A stretch of DNA of 64,000 bases from assembly GCF_900115925.1 (NCBI RefSeq), contig NZ_FOYF01000004.1:333122-397121 (forward strand). Direction: 5' to 3'. Positions 16,602 to 25,514 of the stretch are shown here, piece after piece. The notes below the pieces were generated by a model. The model was not told where the DNA came from. It searched no databases and was given only the letters and a program-made list of their open reading frames with translations. Origin of the DNA: Bacillus sp. cl95. GTDB lineage: Bacteria; Bacillota; Bacilli; Bacillales; Cytobacillaceae. Numbering within the stretch: the first letter of the stretch is position 1; each line of letters begins with the position of its first letter. Both the position numbers and the translations under genes were made by a program.

Positions 16602-18698
16602 TCAATTTGTTACAACTTTAAAACCAGAAGTATTCTTCTCTATCGAAACATTTAATCCACTAGTTGTACGTGATATCGTTACTGAGAGATACCCAGAACC
16701 AATCTTAATATCTTGGACAGAAAGCATATTCATTTCTTCAAGCAATACAGGTGAAAGTGTGATTTCTTTCTTCAGACTGTTAGGGAATAGCCCAAGCAAA
16801 CTCTGAATAAATACAAGCGGAGTTCCAGCTGCCCATGCCTGCGGTGAGCATGCAACCGGATATTTAACGGCTTTCCCAATTGAGCTGTCATAACCACAAA
16901 ATAATTCTGGTAGTCGTTCATACTCGAAGTAGAATGATGACTGAATAAGACCAGAAATTACCTTATTAGCAGCTTCCTTCTTTCCCTGCTTGCTCATACC
17001 GAGCAAAATCATGCTATTATCATGCGGCCAAATACTGCCGTCATGGTAGCTCATTGGATTGTAACCAGCTTCGTTTGCTCCCATTGTCCGGATTCCATAA
17101 CCTGAAAACATTTTAGGCGATATGAGCATATCCGTAACATCATCGACTCTGTTAGCATCCAACATTCCGGAAAACAGTACATGGCCCGGGTTGGAAGTTA
17201 TTGTACCAACTTGCTTCTTATCTTGGTCAAGAGCAATTGCATAGAACTTTTGCTCTTCCATCCAAAATTCTTCTTCAAATTTCACTTTCAGCTTTTGCGC
17301 TTCATTCCTTAACTTCTCAGCTGCTTCAAGTGAACCCTTTACTTCAAAAATATCTGCCAAACCATATTTTGCTTGATAAACATATCCTTGTACTTCACTT
17401 AGTGCGATTGGAGTCTTTGCATATTCTCCGTTCCGATGAACTATCGAGTCACCAGAGTCCTTCCATCCCTGGTTTGCAATTCCCTTACTTGATTCCTGAT
17501 GGTACTCAACAAATAAATCGCTATCTCGGTCGCCGTATTGATCAATCCACTTAAGAGCAGCCTCTATGTTTTCATGTAATTCATCAACAATATTGAAATC
17601 ACCCGTCCATTTCACATACTCTACAAGCAATACAAGGAAAAGCGGGGTCGCATCAATGGTTCCATAATAAGGTGAAAACGGAATTTGATTCGTATTAGCA
17701 AGTTCACCAAACCGTAATTCATGCATGATTTTCCCTGGCTGTTCATCTCTCCAAGGGTTAACGCTTCTTCCTTGGTGACTCGCCATTGTCCGTAGCGTAC
17801 CTTTGGCGATTTCTGGTTTGAATGCAAGCATTTGCATAGCAGCTATTAAACTATCTCGTCCAAATGGAACGCCGAACCACGGTAGACCTGCGACAGGAAA
17901 TTGCCCATATCCTAAATCTGTGAGCAGGACACGTAAATCGCCAATCCCTCTATCCGTCAACTTTTGAAGAGGAGTGTAGTCTGTACTTACTTTTGTAATG
18001 CTATTTTCCCAATTCTCATAAGATTGTTTGAGCAGTTCGAACGCCTCTTTTGGATCAGCTGCAATTTGGATTTCTTCATTACCTACTTGAGGCTGTATAG
18101 TAAATGTGATTTCATGCTCTTCAAGATGTCCGAGCGTAATATGAAAAGTGATTTCACCATGTTCTTTTACTTCTTTAGGATTTTGGTTCCAACTGATTTT
18201 GGTCGCTCGATATACATCATCAGCACCCATATATTCAAAAGTGATACCATTTCCTTCTACTTTTTGCCCTGTTCGCTCGCCAATCTTTCCATTATGAAAG
18301 CCACGAACAATAAACATGTCTGCAAAATCAGCTTCCATTTCAAGAGTCACATCGAAGGAAACAGCTTTAGGGAAATAATTCTTTAATTTAATAGTTTCAT
18401 ATAAAATGTCCTCGGTAATGAATCTCTTTCTTTCAATTTCTACTGATTCACGCCAAAGGATGAGCTCGCCATCCTTTTCCATATGAGGATTGGTTAAAAG
18501 GATTTTTGCCACATAATTCTCATTCGCATCTGATGAGAGTAAAATGGGTTCTTCATTATTTATTTTGACATCCAATTTACTTAAGAATCTTGTATCCTTT
18601 TTGTACAACCCCATTCCATATGGATGGTTCATTGATATATTTCCCTTCGAATCTGTCAAAAGAAACAAATCATTTTCCTTTATAACTCTATAATCCAT
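16602..18698 (-). CDS. Amylo-alpha-1,6-glucosidase / glycogen debranching-like enzyme
   Basis: A 698-residue cytoplasmic enzyme. The N-terminal part (about 1-200) matches the glycogen debranching N-terminal beta-sandwich domain (starting YRVIKENDLFLLTDSKGNI). The C-terminal (alpha/alpha)6 barrel (about 240-620) contains GLPWFGVPFGRDSLIAAMQML, PYYGTIDATPLFLVLLVEY and SYHDGSIWPHDNSMI, with acidic residues in the places usual for inverting glycosidases of this clan. No signal peptide is present, so it should act on imported oligosaccharide. It is the first gene behind the LacI-type operators: GGAGG of this gene directly abuts the palindrome at 18711-18726. The exact linkage cleaved is not predictable. 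Confidence 0.88.
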   Translation of the reverse strand: MDYRVIKENDLFLLTDSKGNISMNHPYGMGLYKKDTRFLSKLDVKINNEEPILLSSDANENYVAKILLTNPHMEKDGELILWRESVEIERKRFITEDILYETIKLKNYFPKAVSFDVTLEMEADFADMFIVRGFHNGKIGERTGQKVEGNGITFEYMGADDVYRATKISWNQNPKEVKEHGEITFHITLGHLEEHEITFTIQPQVGNEEIQIAADPKEAFELLKQSYENWENSITKVSTDYTPLQKLTDRGIGDLRVLLTDLGYGQFPVAGLPWFGVPFGRDSLIAAMQMLAFKPEIAKGTLRTMASHQGRSVNPWRDEQPGKIMHELRFGELANTNQIPFSPYYGTIDATPLFLVLLVEYVKWTGDFNIVDELHENIEAALKWIDQYGDRDSDLFVEYHQESSKGIANQGWKDSGDSIVHRNGEYAKTPIALSEVQGYVYQAKYGLADIFEVKGSLEAAEKLRNEAQKLKVKFEEEFWMEEQKFYAIALDQDKKQVGTITSNPGHVLFSGMLDANRVDDVTDMLISPKMFSGYGIRTMGANEAGYNPMSYHDGSIWPHDNSMILLGMSKQGKKEAANKVISGLIQSSFYFEYERLPELFCGYDSSIGKAVKYPVACSPQAWAAGTPLVFIQSLLGLFPNSLKKEITLSPVLLEEMNMLSVQDIKIGSGYLSVTISRTTSGLNVSIEKNTSGFKVVTN

Positions 18699-18710
18699 AA
18701 TGACCTCCTA

Positions 18711-18726
18711 TCCGAAACGTTTCGGA
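18711..18726. promoter_or_regulatory. LacI-type operator 1
   Basis: A perfect 16-base palindrome, TCCGAAACGTTTCGGA, lies immediately before the ribosome binding site of the debranching-like gene. It has the central CG and the symmetry expected for the LacI-family regulator encoded just upstream. Two related copies lie at 18773-18786 and 19850-19863. Confidence 0.8.
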
Positions 18727-18772
18727 TAAAACATAAAAAAATAACAGCTTCCTGGAAAGGAAAAACTCCTTT

Positions 18773-18786
18773 CCGAAACGTTTCGG
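18773..18786. promoter_or_regulatory. LacI-type operator 2
   Basis: A perfect palindrome, CCGAAACGTTTCGG, lies 62 bases (centre to centre about 61) from operator 1 within the 125-base gap between the regulator and debranching-like genes. The gap also holds an inverted repeat (GGAAAGG with CCTTTCC). The pair of operators should flank the promoter of the sugar operon, but I could not identify a convincing -35/-10 pair. Confidence 0.8.
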
Positions 18787-18823
18787 TTTTTGATGAAAAA
18801 GAAATAGTCTGATATTTCGACCA

Positions 18824-19837
18824 CTATTTCAGTAACTTCGTAGTTTCTCTGACCTTTAACTCCGTGTCCAAATTGACTAAGTGCCCTTCTTCTTTTCCTT
18901 CTAGCATATTGACCAAAAGTTTAGCAGCTTGATATCCCATTTCGAATTTATTCTGAGCAATCGTTGTAAGCTTAGGAGAAACATAAGATGCTAGCATAAT
19001 GTCATCATAGCCAACAATGGAAAGTTGATCTGGGATATTTAATCCCAACTTTTTTGCAGCGTTCATGACACCGAGAGCCATAAGATCACTTGCACAGAAA
19101 ATTGCGGAGATTTCTGGATGAGTACGAAATAATTCTTCTGCTTGCGTTTCAGCAATTTCCTCGCTAAACTCTCCATTTGCAATCCATTCTGACTTGACAT
19201 CAATTCCATTCTCTTTTAAAGCCTGCCGGTATCCTTCTAATCTGCGCTGGCTGACAAATGCATATTCATGGCCATTCATCATGGCGATTTTCGTATGCCC
19301 AAGGTCAATTAAATGGTTAACAGCCTTTTTCGCACCTAGTAGATTATCTGTGGTTACATAGCCAATCATGTCGGATTCAAATGGGATATCGATTAGTACA
19401 CATGGTATATTGCTTTCGATTACTTCTTTTAAATAAGGATCATCTGTCCGGATACCTTGAACAATCACACCATCGACCATTCGATCCTTGCAGAGTTGGG
19501 AATATGTTTTTTCCCGTTGTTTAGTTGAAGTAGTACTAAATAAGACCAAATCATAATCAGAACCTCCAGTAAAAACATTGATACCGGAGAGTACCTCGAA
19601 CGTAATATTATCCTTCACACTGGCCTTATTCAATCCTGAAACCAACAAACCAATCGTTTTCGATTTGTTCATTACAAGACTTCTTGCAATTGTGTTTGGA
19701 CTATAATTAAGTTCTTTTGCCACTCGTACAATTTTTTGTCTAGTTTTTTCATTTACATCTGAGTATCCATTCAACGCTCTGGAAACCGTAGTGACAGAAA
19801 CCCCAGCCACCTTGGCAATATCTTTAATTGTACTCAT
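18824..19837 (-). CDS. LacI-family transcriptional regulator
   Basis: A 337-residue repressor. It starts MSTIKDIAKVAGVSVTTVSR, the classic LacI helix-turn-helix and hinge helix (to about residue 60, with NYSPNTIARSLV). A periplasmic-binding-like sensor domain follows, with TIGLLVSG, DGVIVQG, IPCVLIDIPF and PDQLSIVGYDD. The start at 19837 is set by GGAGG 7 bases upstream and by the conserved helix-turn-helix. A longer frame extends upstream without support. It most likely senses a sugar and represses both itself (operator at 19850 overlaps its leader) and the downstream debranching/ABC cluster. A CcpA-type cre covers its -35 region. Confidence 0.93.
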   Translation of the reverse strand: MSTIKDIAKVAGVSVTTVSRALNGYSDVNEKTRQKIVRVAKELNYSPNTIARSLVMNKSKTIGLLVSGLNKASVKDNITFEVLSGINVFTGGSDYDLVLFSTTSTKQREKTYSQLCKDRMVDGVIVQGIRTDDPYLKEVIESNIPCVLIDIPFESDMIGYVTTDNLLGAKKAVNHLIDLGHTKIAMMNGHEYAFVSQRRLEGYRQALKENGIDVKSEWIANGEFSEEIAETQAEELFRTHPEISAIFCASDLMALGVMNAAKKLGLNIPDQLSIVGYDDIMLASYVSPKLTTIAQNKFEMGYQAAKLLVNMLEGKEEGHLVNLDTELKVRETTKLLK

Positions 19838-19849
19838 ATAGAAATTCCT

Positions 19850-19863
19850 CCAAAACGTTTCGG
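19850..19863. promoter_or_regulatory. LacI-type operator 3 in the regulator leader
   Basis: CCAAAACGTTTCGG differs from operators 1 and 2 at a single position. It overlaps the 5' leader and the start of the Shine-Dalgarno region of the LacI-type gene, which suggests autoregulation. Confidence 0.75.
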
Positions 19864-19880
19864 ATATCTTGTTACTTTGT

Positions 19881-19909
19881 ATAATACTCGCTATTGAAAA
19901 CGATTTCAA
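19881..19909 (-). promoter_or_regulatory. Sigma-A promoter of the LacI-type gene with overlapping cre site
   Basis: On the minus strand TTGAAA (19904-19909), 17 bases, TATTAT (19881-19886). The sequence TGAAAACGATTTCA at 19895-19908 fits the B. subtilis cre consensus TGWAANCGNTNWCA at every position and covers the -35 box. CcpA-mediated catabolite repression of the regulator gene is therefore expected. This is inferred from the motif. Confidence 0.75.
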
Positions 19910-20060
19910 CTTTTTTCTATCTTTATTCTTCCTTAAAAAATAACATATTTCGACATTCTCCAATTTAATCGAACGTTTGAATAAAGTAAGATGAAATCCT
20001 TGAGATTACTAGATTTTTTCCCGGGAAATACCGAAAAATCTGTCGCACTCGCATCAACAA

Positions 20061-20094
20061 AAAAGCCGGCAGATGTCGTATCTTGCCGGCTTTC
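20061..20094 (-). terminator. Intrinsic terminator of gatCAB
   Basis: A 10-bp stem (AAAGCCGGCA with TGCCGGCTTT) is followed on the minus strand by TTTTTTG. It lies 20 bases after the gatB stop codon and separates the gat operon from the LacI-type gene. Confidence 0.9.
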
Positions 20095-20113
20095 CCTATC
20101 ATTACAACTCGGT

Positions 20114-21541
20114 TTAACGTTTCTTTATTTCCTGCATAAGCAACTTATTTACCAAGCCAGGATTCGCTTGTCCTTTTGTCGCCTTCATCATTTGTCCAAC
20201 GAGGAATCCAATTGCCTTGTCTTTTCCATTCTTGAAATCATCAACTGATTGCGGGTTTGCATCAAGCACATCAGCAACGATTTTCAATAATGCACCCTCA
20301 TCGGAAATCTGAACCAACCCTTTATCTTTGACAATTTTCTCAGGGTCGCCACCATTTTCAATCAGTTCTTTAAAGACTGTTTTAGCAATTTTCGTTGAGA
20401 TTGTACCATTCTCGATGAGTTTAATTATTCCTGCTAACCCTTCCGGTGTAAGAGCGACATCTGCAAGTTCCTTTTGTTCAGCATTCAAGTAAGCTGAAAC
20501 CTCTCCCATAATCCAGTTTGAAGCTTGCTTCGCCTCAGCTCCAGCCTTTATGGTTGCCTCAAAGAAATCGGAAAGTTCCTTCGTTGCTGTCAAAACAGCG
20601 GCATCATATGGTGGAAGTCCAAGTTCTTCAACGTAGCGTTTTTGACGTTGGTCAGGTAATTCGGGAATCTCAGCACGAATGCGTGCTTTCCAATCCTCAT
20701 CAATATAAAGATCGAGCAAATCCGGTTCAGGGAAATAGCGATAATCATCAGAACCTTCTTTTACCCTCATAAGAATCGTTGTATTGGTCGCCTCATCATA
20801 ACGAAGTGTTTCCTGACCAATAGTTCCGCCGCCTCGCAACACTTCCTCTTGACGCTTCTCCTCATACTCAAGCCCTTTACGGACAAAGTTGAATGAGTTT
20901 AGGTTCTTCAATTCCGTTTTTGTGCCGAATTCCTCTTGGCCTTCTGGGCGGAGAGAAATATTGGCATCACAACGAAGAGAACCTTCCTCCATCTTGCAAT
21001 CGGACACTTCTGTGTATTGAATAATAGATTTCAGCTTCTCCAAGTACGCGTACGCTTCATTCGGAGTACGAATATCAGGTTCAGAAACAATTTCGATCAA
21101 TGGTGTACCTTGTCTGTTTAAATCTACAAGAGAGTAGCCTTTAGCATGATTAAGCTTTCCTGCATCCTCTTCCATATGTACACGGGTGATGCCGATTTTC
21201 TTTTTATAGCCATCCACTTCAATTTCAATCCAGCCATTTTCTCCAATCGGTTTATCAAATTGCGAGATTTGATAGGCTTTTGGATTGTCTGGATAAAAAT
21301 AGTTTTTGCGATCGAACTTTGTATGCGTGGCGATTTCACAATTAAGCGCCATTGACGCTTTCATGGCATAATCTACCACCTTCTTGTTCAATACTGGCAA
21401 CACTCCAGGGTAACCGAGTTCGATGACGCTTGTATTCGTATTCGGTTCTGCTCCGAAGTGGTTAGGACTCGCCGAAAAGATTTTAGATTCCGTTTTTAAC
21501 TCCACATGAACTTCCAGTCCGATGACTGTTTCATATTTCAT
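20114..21541 (-). CDS. gatB: Aspartyl/glutamyl-tRNA amidotransferase subunit B
   Basis: A 475-residue subunit of the GatCAB transamidosome, which converts Glu-tRNA(Gln) (and Asp-tRNA(Asn)) to the amidated form. GatB binds the tRNA and carries the kinase activity that activates the glutamyl group. The N-terminal catalytic cradle starts [15 protein letters not shown] and includes [22 protein letters not shown] and [13 protein letters not shown] motifs. The C-terminal YqeY-like tail (about 330-475) ends near [18 protein letters not shown]. The start at 21541 follows AAGGGGGG. An upstream extension of 35 residues lies within gatA and is rejected. It begins 13 bases after gatA. Confidence 0.97.
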   Translation of the reverse strand: MKYETVIGLEVHVELKTESKIFSASPNHFGAEPNTNTSVIELGYPGVLPVLNKKVVDYAMKASMALNCEIATHTKFDRKNYFYPDNPKAYQISQFDKPIGENGWIEIEVDGYKKKIGITRVHMEEDAGKLNHAKGYSLVDLNRQGTPLIEIVSEPDIRTPNEAYAYLEKLKSIIQYTEVSDCKMEEGSLRCDANISLRPEGQEEFGTKTELKNLNSFNFVRKGLEYEEKRQEEVLRGGGTIGQETLRYDEATNTTILMRVKEGSDDYRYFPEPDLLDLYIDEDWKARIRAEIPELPDQRQKRYVEELGLPPYDAAVLTATKELSDFFEATIKAGAEAKQASNWIMGEVSAYLNAEQKELADVALTPEGLAGIIKLIENGTISTKIAKTVFKELIENGGDPEKIVKDKGLVQISDEGALLKIVADVLDANPQSVDDFKNGKDKAIGFLVGQMMKATKGQANPGLVNKLLMQEIKKR

Positions 21542-21554
21542 CTTGTTCCCCCCC

Positions 21555-23003
21555 TTACAATGCCGGTTTCTGTTTATGGAATGTAGTTGCCTGTTCATAA
21601 GCATGGGCGACACGATAAATCGTACTCTCATCGAAATGCTTACCAATGATTTGCAAGCCTAGTGGCAGCCCGTTTTCAAAACCGCAAGGCACTGATATTC
21701 CAGGCACACCTGCAAGGTTTACTGGAATCGTTAAGATATCGTTTGCGTACATCGTCAGAGGATCGCTCGTTTTCTCACCTAGCTTAAAGGCTGGCGTTGG
21801 TGTTGTCGGTCCAACGATGACATCATATTTTTCAAATACTTGTTCAAAATCCTGCTTGATTAAAGTTCTAACTTTCTGAGCCTTTTTATAGTAAGCATCG
21901 TAATAACCAGAACTTAAAGCAAATGTTCCAAGCATGATGCGGCGTTTCACTTCGTCACCAAAGCCTTCCGCGCGTGTTTTGCTGTACAATTCCAGCAAGT
22001 TTTCGGCATTCTGTGTACGATAGCCAAATCTAACTCCGTCAAAACGCGCCAGGTTTGCCGAAGCTTCCGAAGAAGACAATAAATAATACGTTGCGAGCGC
22101 ATACTTAGAATGCGGTAGTGAAACTTCTTCCCAAGTCGCTCCAAGACCCTCAAGAACCTTTAATGCTTCTAATACAGACTGTCTGACAGCTTCATTTACA
22201 CCTTCTCCGAGGTATTCCTTTGGTACAGCAATACGAAGTCCTTTTACATCCCCCGTTAATGCTTCACGGTATTTGGGTACAGGTACATTTGCTGAAGTTG
22301 AATCCATTGGATCAATACCCGAAATCGCTTCTAGCAAAAATGCGTTATCCTCTACCGTTCTAGTAATCGGACCAATTTGATCAAGCGAGGATGCAAACGC
22401 CACAAGTCCAAAGCGGGAAACTCGTCCGTACGTAGGCTTTAAACCAACCACTCCACAAAAAGATGCAGGTTGGCGGATGGATCCTCCTGTATCAGATCCT
22501 AATGAAAAAAGAACTTCTCCTGCAGCAACCGCCGCAGCTGATGCACCTGAAGATCCACCAGGAACCGTTTCTAAATTCCAAGGATTACGCGTTTGCTGAA
22601 ATGCCGAGTTCTCATTGGAAGACCCCATCGCAAACTCATCCATATTTAATTTTCCAATCGTAATCGTTCCAGCTTGATTCAACTTGTTTACAACGGTTGC
22701 ATCATAAATAGGATCAAAATTCCCAAGGATTTTACTCGCACAAGTTGTTCGTAAGTTCTTTGTAACGAGGTTATCTTTTAATCCGATTGGCATACCGAAT
22801 AAAAGACTTTCCATATCAGATTGTCCATCCATTTTGGCAGCTGCTTGGCGGGCACGTTCTTCATCTAGCGTCAAGAACGCTTGTACCTTTGAATCTACTT
22901 CACTAATTCTCTTATATGACTCATTAACAAGGTCACTCACACTTAATTCTTTTTTATGTATGAATTCGTGCAACTCAGATACACGATGGTCAAATAAACT
23001 CAC
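21555..23003 (-). CDS. gatA: Aspartyl/glutamyl-tRNA amidotransferase subunit A
   Basis: A 482-residue amidase-signature subunit that releases ammonia from glutamine for GatB. The Ser-cisSer-Lys triad is visible: lysine in MPIGLKDNL (about residue 78), and the glycine/serine-rich stretch [16 protein letters not shown] and [15 protein letters not shown] (about 150-180) containing both serines. Its length matches the family. The start is preceded by AAGGGGG. It is the middle gene of gatC-gatA-gatB with short spacers of 12 and 13 bases. Confidence 0.97.
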   Translation of the reverse strand: MSLFDHRVSELHEFIHKKELSVSDLVNESYKRISEVDSKVQAFLTLDEERARQAAAKMDGQSDMESLLFGMPIGLKDNLVTKNLRTTCASKILGNFDPIYDATVVNKLNQAGTITIGKLNMDEFAMGSSNENSAFQQTRNPWNLETVPGGSSGASAAAVAAGEVLFSLGSDTGGSIRQPASFCGVVGLKPTYGRVSRFGLVAFASSLDQIGPITRTVEDNAFLLEAISGIDPMDSTSANVPVPKYREALTGDVKGLRIAVPKEYLGEGVNEAVRQSVLEALKVLEGLGATWEEVSLPHSKYALATYYLLSSSEASANLARFDGVRFGYRTQNAENLLELYSKTRAEGFGDEVKRRIMLGTFALSSGYYDAYYKKAQKVRTLIKQDFEQVFEKYDVIVGPTTPTPAFKLGEKTSDPLTMYANDILTIPVNLAGVPGISVPCGFENGLPLGLQIIGKHFDESTIYRVAHAYEQATTFHKQKPAL

Positions 23004-23015
23004 TTTCGTTCCCCC

Positions 23016-23309
23016 TTATTCACCTAAAATAGACGGAACTTTGATTTGTCCATCCTGATGCTCAGGTACGTTTCTCAGTACCTCTTCCCTCGGCAATCCT
23101 TTTTGCGGAACGTCCTCACGCATGACATTTTTCATATCCAGAACGTGTGAAGTTGGTTCTACATTCTCAGTATCCAACTCATTCAATTCATCAGCAAAAG
23201 AGATGATCGCATCTAACTGCTTCGTAAATTCTACTGCTTCTTCATCTGTAATAGCCAATCTAGCCAGCTTGGCTACATGTTTTACTTCTTCCAGTGAAAT
23301 TCTCGACAT
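23016..23309 (-). CDS. gatC: Aspartyl/glutamyl-tRNA amidotransferase subunit C
   Basis: A 97-residue subunit that stabilises the GatA-GatB interface. It shows the characteristic start [17 protein letters not shown], the middle [15 protein letters not shown] and the proline-rich tail with LREDxP-like [21 protein letters not shown] lies 8 bases before the ATG at 23309. An upstream start would add six residues and is not supported. It opens the gatCAB operon. The HIT-family gene lies 65 bases upstream on the same strand. Confidence 0.95.
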   Translation of the reverse strand: MSRISLEEVKHVAKLARLAITDEEAVEFTKQLDAIISFADELNELDTENVEPTSHVLDMKNVMREDVPQKGLPREEVLRNVPEHQDGQIKVPSILGE

Positions 23310-23374
23310 TGCGTACACCTCCATCAAGTACTATAAATATTAATAACGATCATACCAAACTTTTCCGCTTTAAA

Positions 23375-23860
23375 TCAACGATCAAGAGACTCTCTTAGTA
23401 CATCTACTGCAGCCTTTACTTTTTCAATATTTTCCGGATCCGCATGATGCTGACGTGCATACATCAGGACAGGCCTCAGACTCTCCACCGATCTCCCTAA
23501 TTCGTACATCCATTCATATCTTGGCACCATCCAAAGATGGAAATGATGGGTCGTGTCTTCATTGTAAAAATAGTAAACATGCTCAATCCCGAGTTCTTTT
23601 CTTTGGGCAGAACGAATTTTGCGAATCAGTTGCAGATAATCTTCCGCTTCTTCGTCGGTCAATTCATCCATACTGTAGAAATGTCGTTTTGAGGCCAAAA
23701 TAACCAATCCTGGAATCGGATAGGCAATATCTTGATGGGCATGAAAAAAAGGCGTCTCCTTGATGACCCCTCCGGTTGCTTCCACTAAGCCATTGGCGAC
23801 AGAACAACTCAAACACTTTGTTTCAACTTCTCTTCCATCTGCAAACTGAATTTTTCGCAT
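23375..23860 (-). CDS. HIT-family nucleotide-binding protein
   Basis: A 161-residue protein of the histidine-triad superfamily. The catalytic triad region is DTTHHFHLWMVPRYEW (about residues 103-118). This is a degenerate H-x-H-x-H form as found in diadenosine polyphosphate hydrolase-like HIT proteins. Upstream parts LVILASKRHFYSMDEL and EVETKCLSCSVANG (a possible zinc-binding cysteine pair) support this. The expected activity is hydrolysis or transfer on nucleotide phosphoramide or dinucleotide substrates, but the substrate is unknown. The gene lies between a family 1 repeat and gatC. Confidence 0.85.
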   Translation of the reverse strand: MRKIQFADGREVETKCLSCSVANGLVEATGGVIKETPFFHAHQDIAYPIPGLVILASKRHFYSMDELTDEEAEDYLQLIRKIRSAQRKELGIEHVYYFYNEDTTHHFHLWMVPRYEWMYELGRSVESLRPVLMYARQHHADPENIEKVKAAVDVLRESLDR

Positions 23861-23974
23861 TTTATATCCCTCTTTTAGACATTTTTTCTATTATACAACT
23901 CTATTTTCGGAAAAAATAGAGTTTTTAGATATATGTCTACAAAATGAAAAAAAGTTTGCTACGGAGTCCCTTAT

Positions 23975-24269
23975 AAGAAAAACGCAAGCGCCCTCGGCAC
24001 AAGTGAAAAACACTTGTGCCTGCGATGTTTTTCCAAGGAGCTTTCCTTTATGTTAAGCCCCCGAATCACGAAGTTCATCCTCGAAAAGGCTATCGCCTTT
24101 TCTTCGTGCGATGATGATGCTGCCGAAGCGTTCCTTGTCCTGATTTCTGAAGTGATTTGGCTTATGACCAAAATTGTTTTGGCTTTAGAAAACAATTAAG
24201 GTTGTTTCGGCTTTAGGAAACAACCCCAATGGGCTGGGCGCTGTAGCTAGAAAGCTATCTCCGTTAAAT
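23975..24269 (+). repeat. Dispersed intergenic repeat, family 1, second copy
   Basis: It opens with AAGAAAAACGCAAGCGCCC and closes with GGGCTGGGCGCTGTAGCTAGA. It shares most modules with the copy at 6846, including the CACAAGTG...CACTTGTG hairpin, the CTTCGTGCGATGATGATGCT block, ATTTGGCTTATGACCAAAAT and AGGTTGTTTCGGCTTTAGG. The reversed family 2 block of the first copy is missing here. It occupies most of the gene-free interval 23861-24316. The rest of that interval holds only AT-rich sequence and the probable promoter of the HIT gene. Confidence 0.8.
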
Positions 24270-24316
24270 TTCTTTCTTATCTAATTAAAAAAGGCACTCC
24301 GAAGCATTCTGCAAAA

Positions 24317-24769
24317 TCATCGGTGGAACATCTTCCCAAGGAATGAGAATAACCCTTTTTTATTTTCGGTTTTTTTTATCGACTGCTCTCCAAGTGTCTT
24401 TTTTACAATTTCAATATTTTCTTTATCAATCGCATGATCATATGCCAGAACTAGCCCTATGTCACTATCGTGCTCTTGATTGGTCACCATTTTATACGGT
24501 AATTTATATTTCTTCGCGAGCTTCACATACTTTGCCAAGTTGTTGTAGCCCATATTTCCATTTAAGAGGACTTGGGCTCCACCGTTTTCTTTCATCAACG
24601 TTTCGATCTCAGTATATGTTCCCTTTTCATAAACTTGAGCTTTTGTTAGGACAGCAACAATCCGTTCCCGAATAGTCCCCAAGTATTTTCTTCGCTCATC
24701 TGGATTGATTTCTTTAGGTCCGTGTATACCTTGCTGCAAGATTTCATCAACATTCTGCTTGTTCATCAT
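24317..24769 (-). CDS. YueI-family protein
   Basis: A 150-residue protein recognised as YueI/DUF1694, found across Bacillaceae and of unknown function. It has an N-terminal helical part with GIHGPKEINPDERRKYLGTIRERI-like sequence. An alpha/beta part follows that resembles the ribosomal L7Ae/eL30-like fold, suggested by AQVLLNGNMGYNNLAKYVKLA and IGLVLAYDHAI. The C-terminal tail is lysine-rich. The start is the first of two adjacent ATG codons behind AAGGGAG. The gene follows the DUF218 gene with a 58-base spacer, and the two are probably cotranscribed. Confidence 0.8.
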   Translation of the reverse strand: MMNKQNVDEILQQGIHGPKEINPDERRKYLGTIRERIVAVLTKAQVYEKGTYTEIETLMKENGGAQVLLNGNMGYNNLAKYVKLAKKYKLPYKMVTNQEHDSDIGLVLAYDHAIDKENIEIVKKTLGEQSIKKTENKKGLFSFLGKMFHR

Positions 24770-24827
24770 GCAAACTCCCTTCGAAAAAACTACTATTATG
24801 TATGATAGTTCCCCCAAAAGGGTGTCT

Positions 24828-25394
24828 TTAAAAGAAATACTTCTTCAAATAGAACTTAGTGATCGCCATATATTCGCGAATGTACGATTTTGGAACAGCC
24901 ACTAATGGGGTTTCTGCCGGTAATCCGACCACTTCTAGGTTCTTGTCTTTTGCAATTTCAACTGCACGAAAAATATGAAAGTCATTTGTAATTAAGATAC
25001 CGCTATTTGCTTCGTCTGGTATGTAAGCCTTGGAGTTTTCAACGTTTTCATATGTATCAGTCGACTCATCTTCGAGAATAATTCGCGATTCCTCTATTCC
25101 TTGTTTCAATAATTCTCTTCTGATTGATTCTGCCTCAGAGATTTCTTCCCCGGGTCCTTTTCCTCCGGATGCAATCACGATCGTTTTCTTATTTTTCTTT
25201 GCATATTCAGCCGCAGCATCAATTCTGCATTTTAAAGCTAGAGAAGGAACCGTCCCCTTCACTCTTGCCCCAAGAACAATCATGTAATCAGCATTTTCCG
25301 GAACGTCTCCCTTACTAGCTTGCACAATTTGAAAATGCAGTACAGCGACATAGATGAATCCTAATCCGACTATCCCTAGAATGATTTTTTTCAA
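24828..25394 (-). CDS. YdcF-like DUF218 membrane-anchored protein
   Basis: A 188-residue protein with one N-terminal membrane anchor (about residues 4-22) and an extracytoplasmic DUF218 domain (SanA/YdcF/ElyC group). Motifs are ADYMIVLGARVKGTVPSLAL, VIASGGKGPGEEISEAE and the ending TNDFHIFRAV(E)IAK, as expected for the family. Members are thought to act in envelope or exopolysaccharide biology, but no reaction is established. It lies downstream of aceA and upstream of the yueI-like gene on the same strand. Confidence 0.85.
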   Translation of the reverse strand: MKKIILGIVGLGFIYVAVLHFQIVQASKGDVPENADYMIVLGARVKGTVPSLALKCRIDAAAEYAKKNKKTIVIASGGKGPGEEISEAESIRRELLKQGIEESRIILEDESTDTYENVENSKAYIPDEANSGILITNDFHIFRAVEIAKDKNLEVVGLPAETPLVAVPKSYIREYMAITKFYLKKYFF

Positions 25395-25469
25395 ACCCTC
25401 TCACCTCTTATCCAAATTGTACCACTTAGAATAAACTGTGTGATAAAGAAAATTCTATGTCAATAAATA

Positions 25470-25508
25470 AAAACAGTGCTGCTTCTTTGATTGAAGCAAC
25501 ACTGTTTT
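25470..25508 (-). terminator. Intrinsic terminator of aceA
   Basis: A 16-bp stem (AAAACAGTGCTGCTTC with its complement, one G-U pair) is followed by T-rich sequence on the minus strand. It lies just after the aceA stop codon. Confidence 0.9.
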
Positions 25509-25514
25509 ACGGAA

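Noticed and set aside
23971..24199. Open frames on both strands in the region before the yueI-like gene
   Set aside because: They fall inside a family 1 repeat whose other copies do not keep the frames.
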